From NCBI RefSeq assembly GCF_018873765.1, contig NC_057925.1:51162010-51226009 (forward strand): a DNA stretch of 64,000 nucleotides, read 5' to 3'. Every line of letters begins with the position of its first letter. Position 1 is the first letter of the stretch. The notes under the pieces were generated by a model. It worked only from the letters and a program-made list of their open reading frames with translations. It did not search any database and was not told where the DNA came from. This document shows positions 23,472 through 34,955 of this stretch, one piece after another. Origin of the DNA: Telopea speciosissima (taxonomy: Eukaryota; Streptophyta; Magnoliopsida; Proteales; Proteaceae). Made by a program: the position numbers and the translations under genes.

Positions 23472-24595
23472 GCTCTCTGGAAGTGGGATATTGAAGCCCA
23501 AACCTCAATAGGGTTGGGACTCTGGTGTGTGGCTGGATGACTGGTCAAGTTGGGTCAACCCAAACCCATAATAAGTGAAACCCATAATAAGTGGGTCGCT
23601 GGCTCAACCTGAATAAACCAGAGAAAACAGATTTCACCTGTTTTGAAAATTGATTTTACCCATCGCTTCCAAAATCTGCCTCAAGTAATCCTCTTCCCTT
23701 TGGTGTGAATACCAAAATGGTGGTTGCAGAGATGATCAAGAGGGGAACAAAAAAAGAAGAGAACGGTCAGGGTGTAGGGTATGGAGGGAATTGATGTGGA
23801 TTTATGGGTTTCATTCATTGGGTTTTTCGACCCTGGTAACTTTACTTCTATACCCTCAGGGGTAAGATCTGATATTTCACAATTAAGGGGTCATGAATTC
23901 AACTATCTTAAGAGTAACTTATAAAAAATAAGAGAAAAAAAACACTGTTTGATAACGTGGCCCCTGGGCTCAAACACAACCCCTCTAAATGTTTACCCTA
24001 CCCTTTTATAAAATGAAAATTCACCTTTATCGATGTCCTTGCAGTCTTTCATTGACTACATCAGCACAGAGTCACACGACGTTCATCTTTCCAAAAAATT
24101 TAGAGACTTTGAAATGAAAATTAGGTTAAAGTTCTTGTTAAAGGGGAAATATGAGGGTTAATCACATTTCACAATCATCACCCACATAGGTACGCATTCA
24201 ATTTTGGATTTCGCAACCTTAGGACTAAAAAAGGATATTAGGTAGGTGGTTGGATCTAATATCCATCAACAAGTGGTAAATCAGTTAAGACTCAAATTGT
24301 GTATAAATAGATCCTATGGTGAATCGAATAAGATTTGGCCACGTGGTAATATAAAATTTAAAAATTTACATACACATCCAATCGAACTGATCGATACGAA
24401 CCAATCCCTTATCGGTTTGATTTCGAATTGGGTTTTTTTGGATCTACTAGAAACCAAAATGGATCGAGCTGACCGATCAGTAAACCCCCCAAAAAACCAA
24501 GATTTTCTCATCAGACATGCGGCCCTTTCTTTATTTAGACATGTAAACCCAAAATCAAACCGAACCAAGATTTCATTAAAAAGAAATAATAATAA
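23472..24595. other. Intergenic, no gene recognised
   Basis: AT-rich with scattered short open frames. The 143-codon frame at 24246-24677 runs into the terminal repeat of the next transposon and has no family resemblance. No RNA gene seen. Confidence 0.4.
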
Positions 24596-25908
24596 GGGAA
24601 ATTTACACATACTACCCCTGAGGTTTGATGAAAGGATATTTTTACCCAGGTTTGGAAAATTCTACATACCCCCCTGAGGTTTGCAAACGGTAACAGATAG
24701 GTTCATTCCATCAGTTCATGACTAAAAAATAGACTTGAACTGACGGAATTGCCCTTGTCATTTGGGATTCAAAGTGAACGGACGGAATTACCCTTACAAA
24801 AAAAAAAAAAATACACCTGCAACTCATCTTCCCCAAATCGATTGGGAAGATGAGTTGTAGGTACATACAACTGTACAAGGGGAGAAACAGATCCATTTCT
24901 ACCCAAAAAAAAACAAACAGATCCATGCGATTCCAACCGATATCCTGACAGTGGGTGAAGCACAGAGTTATTAGTTCTTAAACAATGAAACAGATCCATT
25001 TGAGGAACAATGAAGCACAGCATTTACTCTAGAAATCACTTCTCTTTCTTTTCATGTGATGTCTTCATTTCCAACAGTTCATCACCCGCTCTTTCATTTC
25101 TTGTTTATTTGTCTCTCGCTCTGTCTCTCCGTCTCTTCTTCGTTTTTCCTGCCGGTTTTCAAAACTTAAATAGGGAAGCGGGAAGCTGCAGTTGAAGCCT
25201 TCTAAATTGTCGTCTTCTCGTGAGATTTAAGGATTTCGGATTTCCTTCATGGCCCACCCAAATCTACAATGGATGGCGATTTTCCCTCCTCAAATTAGGG
25301 TTTTGATTTTCGAAAGCAGAGGTTTGATTATTTTCGGAAAGCTCGCATTCCTTTTGCTTTCTGTTGCACACTGAATTTGTTTTTGTGGGGGTTTGCTAGA
25401 TGGGTTAACGCCTGCGTTCTGGGTGCGCTGTGGCTGTTTCTTCATTTCTGGATTTCCCGTCAAAGATTGATTTTGTGAGGAGCATTTCGATCAATGCATC
25501 TTTCACTATAGAAACCTATATCCCACTGTGCGTCCCTATTCCTGGAGAAGAAGATTAGGAGGAGAGATGGGTCGGACTCGACAGAGTAAGGCAATGGCAA
25601 CCCTTCCACCCTTCGGCAGTTGCATGAGAATAAGCTCATCTTCCCAATTGATTTGGGGAAGATAAGTTGCAGGTGTATATATATATATTTTTTTGTAAGG
25701 GCAATTCTGTCAGTTCACTTTGAATCCCCAATGGCAAGGGCAATTATGTCAGTTTAAGTCTATTTTTTAACGGTGTTAGTCATGAACTGACGGAATGGAC
25801 TTATCTGTTATCGTTTGCAAACCTCAAGGGGGTATGCAGAATTTTCCAAACTTGGGGGTTGAAAATATCCTTTCGTCAAACCTCAGGGATAGTATGCGTA
25901 AATTTCCC
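24596..25908. mobile_element. Mutator-like element carrying gene-like filler
   Basis: Terminal inverted repeats of about 250 bp: 24596-24855 begins GGGAAATTTACACATACTA, and 25640-25908 is its complement. The flanks are identical TAATAATAA at 24587-24595 and 25909-25917, a 9-bp duplication as expected for Mutator-like elements; because it is a trinucleotide run, chance is possible. There is no transposase. The interior (24950-25600) has a TC-rich leader, an ATG followed by ATTTTCCCTCCTCAAATTAG, and GT-rich sequence like a plant 5'UTR, first exon and intron start, suggesting a captured host fragment (Pack-MULE). The donor gene was not recognised. Confidence 0.8.
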
Positions 25909-25917
25909 TAATAATAA

Positions 25918-27590
25918 TCATAACCAGATTGAGATCAAAACCAGTGACTCAGTGACCAATGACCATAGAAAAATTTTATCATATATCTTTGGGTGAGTGA
26001 TAGCAGAACGTACGTCCTGTCAACTTATTTTCACTGTCTTTTAATTGTAATCGTTAATTGTAATCGTAGATTTGACATGAAGTTAATTTGAACCATCCAT
26101 TGGTTTTTCACTTAATCACCGGTTCCCAGCTTTTACGGTCAGAGCCTCATGGTCACTCCTGAGTCCTCGTCTCATCCCCACCATCTTCGGCCACCGCCTT
26201 GCATCACTTGCATCACACCGCTTGTTATGTACACGAACATGAAGCTAGAAGGCAGATAACAAACCATCGTATCTGAGTAAATGAAACAAAAATTCAAGCA
26301 AATCCCTTCCCCCGGTTGTACATCTCCCCTGCAAAAACCACCATATCTGAGTACGATGACTTTGGGTGCAACTCTGCGAAACACAATCTCTCTCTCTCTC
26401 CTCAGTAGATTCTTACACGGCAATCTATTTCCTTTTAATCCCCCTTAAATGCAACCTTCAACTGAAACCACACCAGATTTTCAGAGTTATCCGGCGTGGA
26501 TTTTCTCTCGCTGCTCCTCAATCCAGAGTTGAAAAACAGAATTCTCATCGTTCCGTAATCCATTGACATTAATATTTCAACGATTTTGATTATAAGAGAT
26601 ATCTCGCTAAAATTAAGAAACAAAGAAAAGAACAGAAATTAATTCCATGGCATTTCACATCTCATGCCCAATTTCATGGTTCAATGTTCATACCAAAAAT
26701 CTCCTTATAAACTTAAGGAATCTTTAGCAGAGATTTCTAAAATTTCTCTTCATATATGTTAATCTCTTGTTTTGAAAGAGTATGTTTGTAAAAATTGCAG
26801 TCACTGTGTCTGCTTCTACATATTTATTAGTTTCCCTCAGAACCTTCAGAGCGAGAAAGGGAGGAAAGATTTTGGAGGTTTTTGTGTTTGTGTAGTTCTT
26901 GAACAATCTGTGGTCGGTTAGGGGTAGATAGAAGGGTACTGTTCAGGTTTTGGTTCCTCAAATTGTTGCGTCAACTCCTGTGGTGAGTGTTGTAGCTGAT
27001 GGGGTCGGGGCGTTGTTCTGGTTTTAGTTCCTCAAATGGTTTCATCAATCCTGTGGTGAGTACAGTAGCCGATGGGGATGGGGTGAAGATGTCCATACAA
27101 AGTGATTTGCGTTGTAGAAGGCAGTGGCTGCTAAATCGTTGGCCGTAGTGATTTATGCTCTAAGATTTGAGATCGGAGATTCAGCGGTGAGGTTCTTAAA
27201 AATGTTATTCTTTCATTAAGGGAATCAACAATGGGGAAGAGAAGCTCAAGCTCTCTCTGCATGGTGCAAATGGACGGTAAATATTGACGAAGAAATCGAT
27301 GATCCTTTGTTAGGCCTCCTGTGGGTTGCAGGTTGCAGAGAGGGGCGTAGAGAGACAAGAAGGACAAATCCATCGCAAGCTCACTGCAGGATGTCACATG
27401 ATCTGATATGAGAGTTGCAGAGGATGAGTTCAAGATAAACGGTAACAGCCTGTCTCGGTTAATTGAGAGAAATATGTTCAAAATGACTGAGATTTAATAT
27501 AACTAAATCAAGGGCTGAATTTAATCCACGAATTGTGAACGTATTTTCACCCACGTCTTGCGACCTTTAAGCCTACATCTTTTATATTAA
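25918..27590. other. Intergenic with a 74-bp tandem duplication
   Basis: At 26941 and 27015 the block GTTCxGGTTTTxGTTCCTCAAAT starts two copies of a 74-bp unit, both ending GTAGCxGATGGGG. The region has a few leader-like stretches, but no frame here resembles a known protein, including the 116-codon minus-strand frame at 27131-27481. Confidence 0.4.
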
Positions 27591-27614
27591 AAAAATAAAA
27601 ATAACGCCCTTCCT

Positions 27615-27630
27615 ACGTGATGCCACGTGG
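27615..27630. promoter_or_regulatory. G-box upstream of the sucrase/ferredoxin-like gene
   Basis: CACGTG at 27624-27629, with a second ACGT core at 27615-27618 nine bases before it, about 250 bp upstream of the start codon at 27879. G-boxes bind bZIP and bHLH factors (light and ABA responses). Function here is inference. Confidence 0.4.
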
Positions 27631-27784
27631 ATGCCACCTGGCCGCGATGGTAGCGGTGGAGATGGTCCCTCCCTACTGTAAACATCCCAAGTTTCCAACT
27701 TCCCTTTGTGGATTTAGAATGAGAATCCTCTAATATCCCCTTATTCCTGGAATTCCTATCCTGACTCCAGACTTCTGAGTCAGC

Positions 27785-27816
27785 CTCTCTCTCTCTCTCT
27801 CTCCCTCTCTCTCTCT
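27785..27816 (+). repeat. (CT)n microsatellite in a 5' leader
   Basis: About 15 CT units with one interruption, 60 bp before the start codon of the sucrase/ferredoxin-like gene. CT tracts are common in plant 5' leaders and promoters. Confidence 0.9.
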
Positions 27817-27878
27817 GAACTGCTAGGTTACCTTCTTCAACTTCCAATTCTTCCATTACCATTTACGAGTTCTACTTC

Positions 27879-30800
27879 ATGAGTTCTATGGCTATGGCAA
27901 TGGCTATGGGTAATAGTAGTAGTAGTAGTAGTAACAGAGAAGACCCTCTTTCCTTTTTGAATACTACTACTACTATTTCATCCTCTCCAATCCCAGCATC
28001 ATCAGATGGTGATGGATTCCTTGGCGACCATAATTCGCAGATTGGGAGCGCTTCGGGGAGTTTCCAGAACGATGGATTATTGACTAGTGACTCAGGCAGC
28101 GGAAGCAATATTGATGTCGAATTCGGCTTCCTACGCTACGACTTTCGCCAGAGCTCTCTTGTAGGCACCGTGCAGATCTACGACCGTCATGCCTTCCTCT
28201 GCTACAAAAATCCTCTTGTCTGGCCTCCTCGCATTGAAGCCGCTAAGTTCGATCGGTTGCCCAGGCTCCTCTCTGCTACTCTCATGGCCAGGCAAGCCGA
28301 TATGAAGAAAAAGGTGGTAAACTTCTTCTTCTATCTTTCTTTGGGTGGGTTTTGGTGATAAGGATGGACTTGAATTTTGGACAATTTTACTTGTGCATCA
28401 ATGCGGTTTTGACGTTACGAGAAAGTATAGGGTTTTGCATCAGATAGTACTCTGTATTCAATCTAACACTTCATCTCCTTCTTCTTCTTTTCCCCACTTT
28501 CTCTCCATCTGTTTACTTCCATTTTGGACTTATCTTCTATAAAGAGATCTTCATTACCACAGATTTCGAAGAAAATAGGGTTTACTTGTATCCACGCTTG
28601 CTTACAATTTGAATTCATTTAAGAACAAATGATATTCTTAGGCTTCCCTCAAATGGATTTAGGCCTGGGTTTTAAGTGTTCTTTTTGATAGAACTGAACC
28701 ACATTGTAAATGGTAGGATTTTAAAACATCGATCATCAGTAAGATCATGAACGTAATACAGCCTGACAACTTAGGGTTAGGGAAACATTTCTATATCAAA
28801 TTGCCCTCATGATACTAGACCAAGTTCCTCCTATATGTACCTCCTCTATACAATTTTGGTTTTTCTTTTCCCCTTTCTGACTGACCATAGTTTAGAGGTT
28901 ATACCATCCTCAAGCCACTCGTCAGATAGTTATTTTATAAGTTTCTGCTATATTGTCCACTATTATTGATTTCTGAAGTTCTGCATATGTTAATTGTTTG
29001 AAATGATGCTAGTGCATATCTTTATCTACAAAAGCATTTCAACTATGTGGGTCAAGCTGGTCTCTTTGATTATCTTGTGTCGCTGATTCTCAGAAGTATT
29101 CTTTATGTGACATTGTTTTTGTTTGAACTTGTTCATGCTATTTCAGCCTCGGATTGGTCTCTGACATTGAGTTTGTCCCTTTTACTTACTTTTGTTCCCT
29201 GTTTTATCCTGAAGACTTGCTTAACAATATGTGAAGGACGTGATGGTACCGAGACTTCGAATGGGGATGTATTGATCTTTCCAGACATGATCCGTTACCG
29301 GCCAGATTGCAAACTTAATTTAAGTAGACTCTGGCTCTGTTAACGTTCTCTGCTTCTGATTGTAAACTTGCTCAAATTTGCAGGCGTTTGACACATTTTG
29401 ATGTTGATACATTTGTTGAAGAAGTGCTTGTAAAGGATAATGAATGGCTTCCTGGCACACCTGAAACACTGAGAGGTTCATACATTTTTGTTTGTTCTCA
29501 TGTGAGCCAGGATCGCCGATGTGGTGTTTGTGGACCAGCTGTGATTGCAAGGTTCAGAGAAGAGATAGATGCATGAAGTCTTGAAGGTCAAGTTTCTGTT
29601 AGCCCTTGCTCACATATTGGGGGCCATAAATATGCAGGAAATGTAATCATATTCGGTAGAAATATAGATGGAAAGGTGACAGGCCACTGGTAAGGGGGTG
29701 ATTTTCATTGGATCTTGTTGTCTGATCTGATTTATTGCTTTTGAAATCTTTCCATCTTCTAGTTTCTGCATATGTTTTGTAAGTTAATTGTCATCTCTTC
29801 TAAATTGATTAATTTGACACTTATTTTCTGTAGGTATGGGTATGTTGCTCCAGAGGATGTACCTATTTTGCTTGAGCAGCATATTGGGAAGGGAGAAATT
29901 GTAGACCGACTTTGGAGGTATTATTCATTTTCTTAAAGCCGCAATACATATACAAATAATAGCTACTCTCCCTTGCCAGGTCATTCAAAGTCTGGCTAGC
30001 TCTTTCCTAATATTGTTCAAGGATATTACTTGAAAAAATATGAAAAGGAAAGAGTAGTTGTCATGCGTGTTCCCTATTTGAGCGCATATTTGGCCTACCA
30101 GTGCGTGACCACCATCTAATTAATGTGGTCACGTATATGAGTATTAATTGGATCATTGCTATTCTGATACACTTAATATTTTTGTAACCGAAATGGTTAT
30201 AAATACTATTGTAACCTCTCTTTTGAACCCTTTCCCTGTCGTTTTGCGTACTTTGAAAGTAGGGACAATTAGGTAATTTTACAATATCGGAGTTAGAATT
30301 TCACAAAAATTCTGATCAGCTTGATCCACATGCTAATAGGTTAAGTAATTTGAACAAGCATTCCTCATATTCTTCTTCCCCTTCTTTCTCTGCTACTTCA
30401 AACAGTGAAAGATTCTGTGCGAAACTGATTGTTAAAACTCAGTCCCCATTCAAAGTGTTGATTATCACTAAGCTCCATTCTTGCCCCAAAGGATTACTCT
30501 CTTCTTGGTAGTCCTGGATTTTTGCCACTTGGCCAACTGTAATTGAGCTGAAACTTGGCATGTGGGGACCTTTGGGTCTACCTCTCTACAAATTTTCAGC
30601 CCCCATTCAGAGTGTTGATTATCATTAAGCTCCATTCTTGCCCCGAAGGATTACTCCCTTCTTGGTAGTCCTGGATTTTTGAGAGCTTTATTTTTGCCAC
30701 TTGGTCAACTGTAATTGAGCTGAAACTTGGCATGTGAGGAACCTTTGGGTCCCGCCTTTCTACAAACTTTCCGCCCCCATCAAACCAGCTGTGTGTACAA

Positions 30801-32913
30801 GGTGGGCCTCCATAGATACCCTGTGGACAGGCCCGTCCATAAAACTTGCTTTTTTGCTTTTAGCAGCCTTGAACTTCATCCTTATCCAAAACTGGGTATA
30901 GTTTAATCAATTCCTTTATGTGCTTGAAGTACTTTTGAATGAGGCAGAAAGTGGCTGGTCTCGGCTTGCATTGCAAAGTTCCCGACATCAACGCAACCTC
31001 AACAAAACCGAATTTCCTCCCAGACTCTGAAGCCTAATTTGAGGCCAACCTATCTTCATACTTGCTGCCCTAGGATCCAAGCATCATGAAACCCATATTT
31101 ATAACCTTCTTCTAGATAGGTTTCTTCTAAATTAAGAGAAGAATCGTAGATGTCTTCTTTGTTTTTGGAATCTGCAGCTTCAGCTTGCATAATCTAACAG
31201 AAAAAACAATCAAGAAACTGAGATCACGTCAAGGCATTGTAATGAAAAAGGTCTATCTTTAACCTACCACAAACCAGAGTTCCATCTCCGAGTCAAACAT
31301 TAGCAGCAAGAGGAACCGTGAAGATTGCTTTGAGCAGGGCATGGTTGGGCTGGTGCAAGGGAAATTTCCCTTCCTACACTCAGCTGACCAGTGTAAAATT
31401 ACCTCTCTTCCTCAATCCAGGTGAAAACACTTTATACTTTAGGGGTAAACAAATCAGGTTACAATTTCTTTTGTAGCCTATTTAGTTACGAATAGACGAA
31501 TCCTTTTGGATATTTAAAGTATATAAATTCATTTCTTTCTTTGCATGTCTTGAATAAATAAGCATTGTAGTGTTTTGATATACTAAACCTATTTGTTTAT
31601 TTGGAATCTATCTGAGAGAGATATGGGAATAGGCATTATAATGTTGTACTAGATAATAGAATTGGAAAGGCCACAGCTATACAAAATAATATTTAGATTT
31701 GTTTATATGGAATCTATCTGAAAGACATATTTATAAGTAGGATACTGAAGTTTACTGTCACTCTCCTTGGCTTGGCTATTGACCTGGTCATTCATCATGC
31801 AGGGATCAACAACCAGATCTTTTAGGACAGGTTCCTTAAGCAATAAATATAAGTTTGTGATAGACCAATTTATCTTTTCAGGTTTCTTCTGATTGACCTC
31901 TTATCAGGTTTACCAATATATAGATATCCAGATGCATCATTCCCCTCAAAACTCAAATTGCAACACCTATCTCTGCCATCCCTGGACAGACTTGCTCTTC
32001 CTTTTCTCATCTTTTGGACTAGATGTGGAATCCTATTCGTTTGATTTAAATTGTTGGCACAGTTTAACTTATAGTCAAAAGAAGGATAGTTTATCTTATT
32101 TCCACATAGTCACATAGTCTTTCTTATCAAGAAGAGAACCTAACAACCTGCTAGTCAAACGAGTAGTTTCAATGGAACCATTAAGACTCTCAGTTCTTTA
32201 TAGAATTCTTTTTGTAGTTGTCAAAAAGGATGATTGTTATTTTCAGTTTATGATTGAGAAAGTATGATAAGATGATGGATAAATGTATGCGGAAGATAAT
32301 TATTGTCTTTTTAATATTTATCTTGTCTCTGCTAACACATGTGATTTTGCTTGATTGGATATGAGCCCAGCCCTTTGTGACTTTGGCCATTGATTCGACT
32401 GTACTGGTATCTTCCCCTCACTTTGTAATTTGTTTGGATTCAACTTTTAGGGGACAGATGGTTTTATCAGAAGAAGACCAGAAGAACGCGCAAGAACGGA
32501 GACTCCAATTAAATGGTGAGACAAACACGGAGAAAAGCAGAAAAGAGCCTATACAAGCCAATGAAAGTGATGCTGATGGAAATGGAATTCAACCAGAAGT
32601 CTCAGGTTGTTGCCAGGATAACAAAAATTCTTCTTATTGCCAGAGTAATGCTGTACCAGTGGAATTCAAAAAAGATGAAAGAGAGGCAAAAGTGGTGGTT
32701 GAAGAGAAGAGCAGTAGCAAACCAACTTCAAGTGTTAGTAGTAGCAAAACAACTTCAAGGATTAGTAACAAAGGGGCTTCTTGCACACGCAAGGCATGTG
32801 TAATGCCTACATGGTTTGAAAGCTTGGAACGTGAGGATATACATGCTGCCCTTGCAGTAATAGGGGCTGCTGTATCTGTCGCCATTGCATATAGGAGCTA
32901 TAAACAATTTTGA
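27879..32913 (+). pseudogene. Sucrase/ferredoxin-like protein gene with one in-frame stop and a GC splice donor
   Basis: Five exons: 27879-28313, 29215-29300, 29384-29689, 29834-29917 and 32451-32913, together 457 codons plus stop. Recognisable blocks are YDRHAFLCYKNPLVWPPRIE (exon 1), CEGRDGTETSNGDVLIFPDM (exon 2), and the ferredoxin-like cysteines CSHVSQDRRCGVCGP with SHIGGHKYAGNV (exon 3). Exon 4 has the EHI/QHIGKGEIVDRLW block, and exon 5 has a hydrophobic tail anchor (ALAVIGAAVSVAIAYRSY). This is the Suc_Fer-like family (thioredoxin-fold [2Fe-2S] ferredoxin; relatives of yeast Aim32). Its role in plants is poorly known, and membrane anchoring is inferred. Two oddities: TGA at 29574-29576 (codon 238) splits the conserved domain where I expect Arg (CGA to TGA would be one change), and intron 2 starts GC (CCG|GCCAGA at 29301). 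Introns are otherwise GT-AG. It is probably a recently disabled copy; a truncated 237-residue product is the alternative. Confidence 0.88.
30444..30780 (+). repeat. Tandem duplication, 2 x about 157-180 bp
   Basis: CCCCATTCA starts copies at 30444 and 30601. Shared blocks include AAGCTCCATTCTTGCCCC, CTTGGTAGTCCTGGATTTTT and AATTGAGCTGAAACTTGGCA. Copy 2 has a short insertion. It lies in the 2.5-kb intron 4 of the sucrase/ferredoxin-like gene. Confidence 0.9.
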
Positions 32914-33763
32914 TGATTTGCCCGTGGTGGACCTATTTTTTTTTTTGTTTAATAGCTAGCTATCATGCGTAAACCGCTTAACTGTTGTGGACATTGGACT
33001 AGTAAGCTCAGAAAATTTATATTTGTGGTGCGGTCCCGACCCTCCCTCTTCTTCGTTCTGGCCTTTTTTCAACGGGGCGGCTTTTCTGAGGTTGACATTT
33101 GAAAATCTATGTGGATGTGCATATGTATATTTTTTTGAATGGTGGTTTCATTTCAAGGTTACATATCTTTTTTTTTTGAGGTTGACATTTGAAAATCTAT
33201 GTGGATGTGCATATGAATCCAATTATAATATAACAGATCTTAAATTATCTCTAATTTATTTTTCCTTTATTTTATCTTTTCTAGTTCCATCAATAGTGCA
33301 TGGAATGATATTCATGGAAGCAAAAGGACACATCAGTACCTAACTCTCCTAAAGTGCACTAGTACAAGAAGCAACCATTGTTGCATGCATCTGATTTCAT
33401 GTAAGCTCTGTTTGGATTGTTGGAGTTGAAACTGCATTAGTTACAGGGGAAGGTGAGACATGGTTCAAACTTGTAAGTTTTATGATGGCATTGGTTCAGA
33501 ATCAGTCAAAAACTGATCTTGCACTTCAAAATCAAGTTTTAAATGGTGGAGCATTTTTTAGTGCTATTAGTCATGGGAGTTAAGACTGAAGAGATATAAG
33601 AATGCTCACTGTGATCAGGTAATGCCCACTTGAAATCTTGGTTTTATTTGTTAGAATCTGGTTTGCCTGGAAGGACCCTTAATCAAATAACCATCACACT
33701 TTAATTAAACTACTTGAACCAAAAAAGGAAGGGTTATTCTAGGCGTCACTATGGCGTCACTAT
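32914..33763. other. Downstream flank with a 90-bp tandem duplication
   Basis: GAGGTTGACATTTGAAAATC starts at 33088 and again at 33178, a two-copy unit of about 90 bp whose copies share 38 identical leading bases. It probably overlaps the 3'UTR of the preceding gene. No further gene seen. Confidence 0.6.
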
Positions 33764-34396
33764 GCCTAGTGAAGTATAATGCTTCACTATTTTTTTACTT
33801 GGTAGTACATGGGTTGGTCCATGTGATATAGGGCACCACATACATCTCAATTAGGGCTGTAAATGGATCAGATTCGGCTCAGACAGTGCTATATCCGCAT
33901 CCACATTCGATTAGCTATCGAACAGATTCGGATAGTGCTAAACGGATACGGACACGGATACGGATCGGATATTTTATCCGTTTACATGTAAATATAGTTT
34001 TTTGGATAGCTATAGTTTATTCATATCCGCATCCGTTTAGCTTTCGGACGGATTCAGATAGTGCTAAACGGATACGAATACGAATACGGATATAAAAACA
34101 GATTTCGACTATTTATTTACACTCCTAATCTCAATAGCCAAATTTTAGTCCAAAGTAAGGAAAGTTGCTCAAACCTAGATTCAAAGTTCTAGTAAAATTA
34201 ACAAAATGCTATAAAACGGAGATGGATATAAAATTCAAAATGACAATTTTTTTGTAACTTTAACTACTTCCTCCAAAATTTTAAGCTGAAATTGTACCAA
34301 TGAGATTCTTGTTTGGTCCTCTATTACATAGATTGATAGACTTAACTTATATTCCTGCCATGTAGCAAATAGTGAGGTGTTATACTTCACTAAGCA
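33764..34396. mobile_element. Foldback-type element hosting a hAT MITE
   Basis: CCTAGTGAAGTATAATGCTT at about 33765 is mirrored by TATACTTCACTAAG at about 34381-34394, and the adjoining CACTATTTT and AAATAGTGA are also inverted. No duplication was found at the ends. A 276-bp hAT-type MITE sits inside. Confidence 0.5.
33852..34127. mobile_element. hAT-type MITE, 276 bp
   Basis: Inverted termini TAGGGCTGTAAATG and its counterpart ending TTTACACTCCTA. An identical 8-bp duplication ATCTCAAT lies at 33844-33851 and 34128-34135. The inside is a repetition of CGGATAxGGATACGG and GATAGTGCTAAACGGAT, probably subterminal transposase-binding sites. No coding capacity. Confidence 0.9.
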
Positions 34397-34727
34397 CAGT
34401 AACGGGAAGAAAACTCTTTGACTAAAACTAATTATGTATGCTTGAAATTATAGTTGATGGAAAAAAGTCTACATATGCTTTCTCCGCAAAAATAATTGGA
34501 TCAAGACTCCATAGAGTGTTGTCTACTCACCTTGACAATTTACCTCTAATTGGATCAAGATTCCATGGTTCATGTCACCCATGGAAATTTTCTTGCACTG
34601 ACCACCTAATATGCCACGTGGAAAAATGATTGAATGAAGAATTGTTTATTTTGCGACTGTTCAAGGACTTTCAGAAGCAACAAGTTTCCAATGAAAGTTG
34701 GGATTTCACTTGTTACACAGTTATCTG

Positions 34728-34955
34728 TAGGGATGTCAATAAAACCTGGCTGGCCCGAACCTGCCCTAAGCCCGGCCCAGGCCTGATCCTGATTTTTCAA
34801 TCCCGAGGGCGGGTTTGGGTTTAGTTATAGTTTGACCCTGACAGGGTCGGGTCGGGTAAGTGTTTAGATCCTGGGCCTAGCCTGGCCCGACCCGACCCGA
34901 CCCGACCTTGTATTAATTATAAGTATATAATATTACATATATCATACTATTATAT
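34728..34955. mobile_element. hAT-like element, left part only
   Basis: Starts TAGGGATGTCAATAAAACC and is filled with GGCCCG/CGGGCC and CGACCCGACCCGACC motifs. It runs into the solo LTR at 34956, and the right terminus is not found beyond 37876, so the element is truncated. The stretch 34400-34727 before it shows no gene. Confidence 0.6.

Noticed and set aside
27131-27481. 116-codon minus-strand frame
   Set aside because: No recognisable domain, no supporting splice or promoter context; likely chance.
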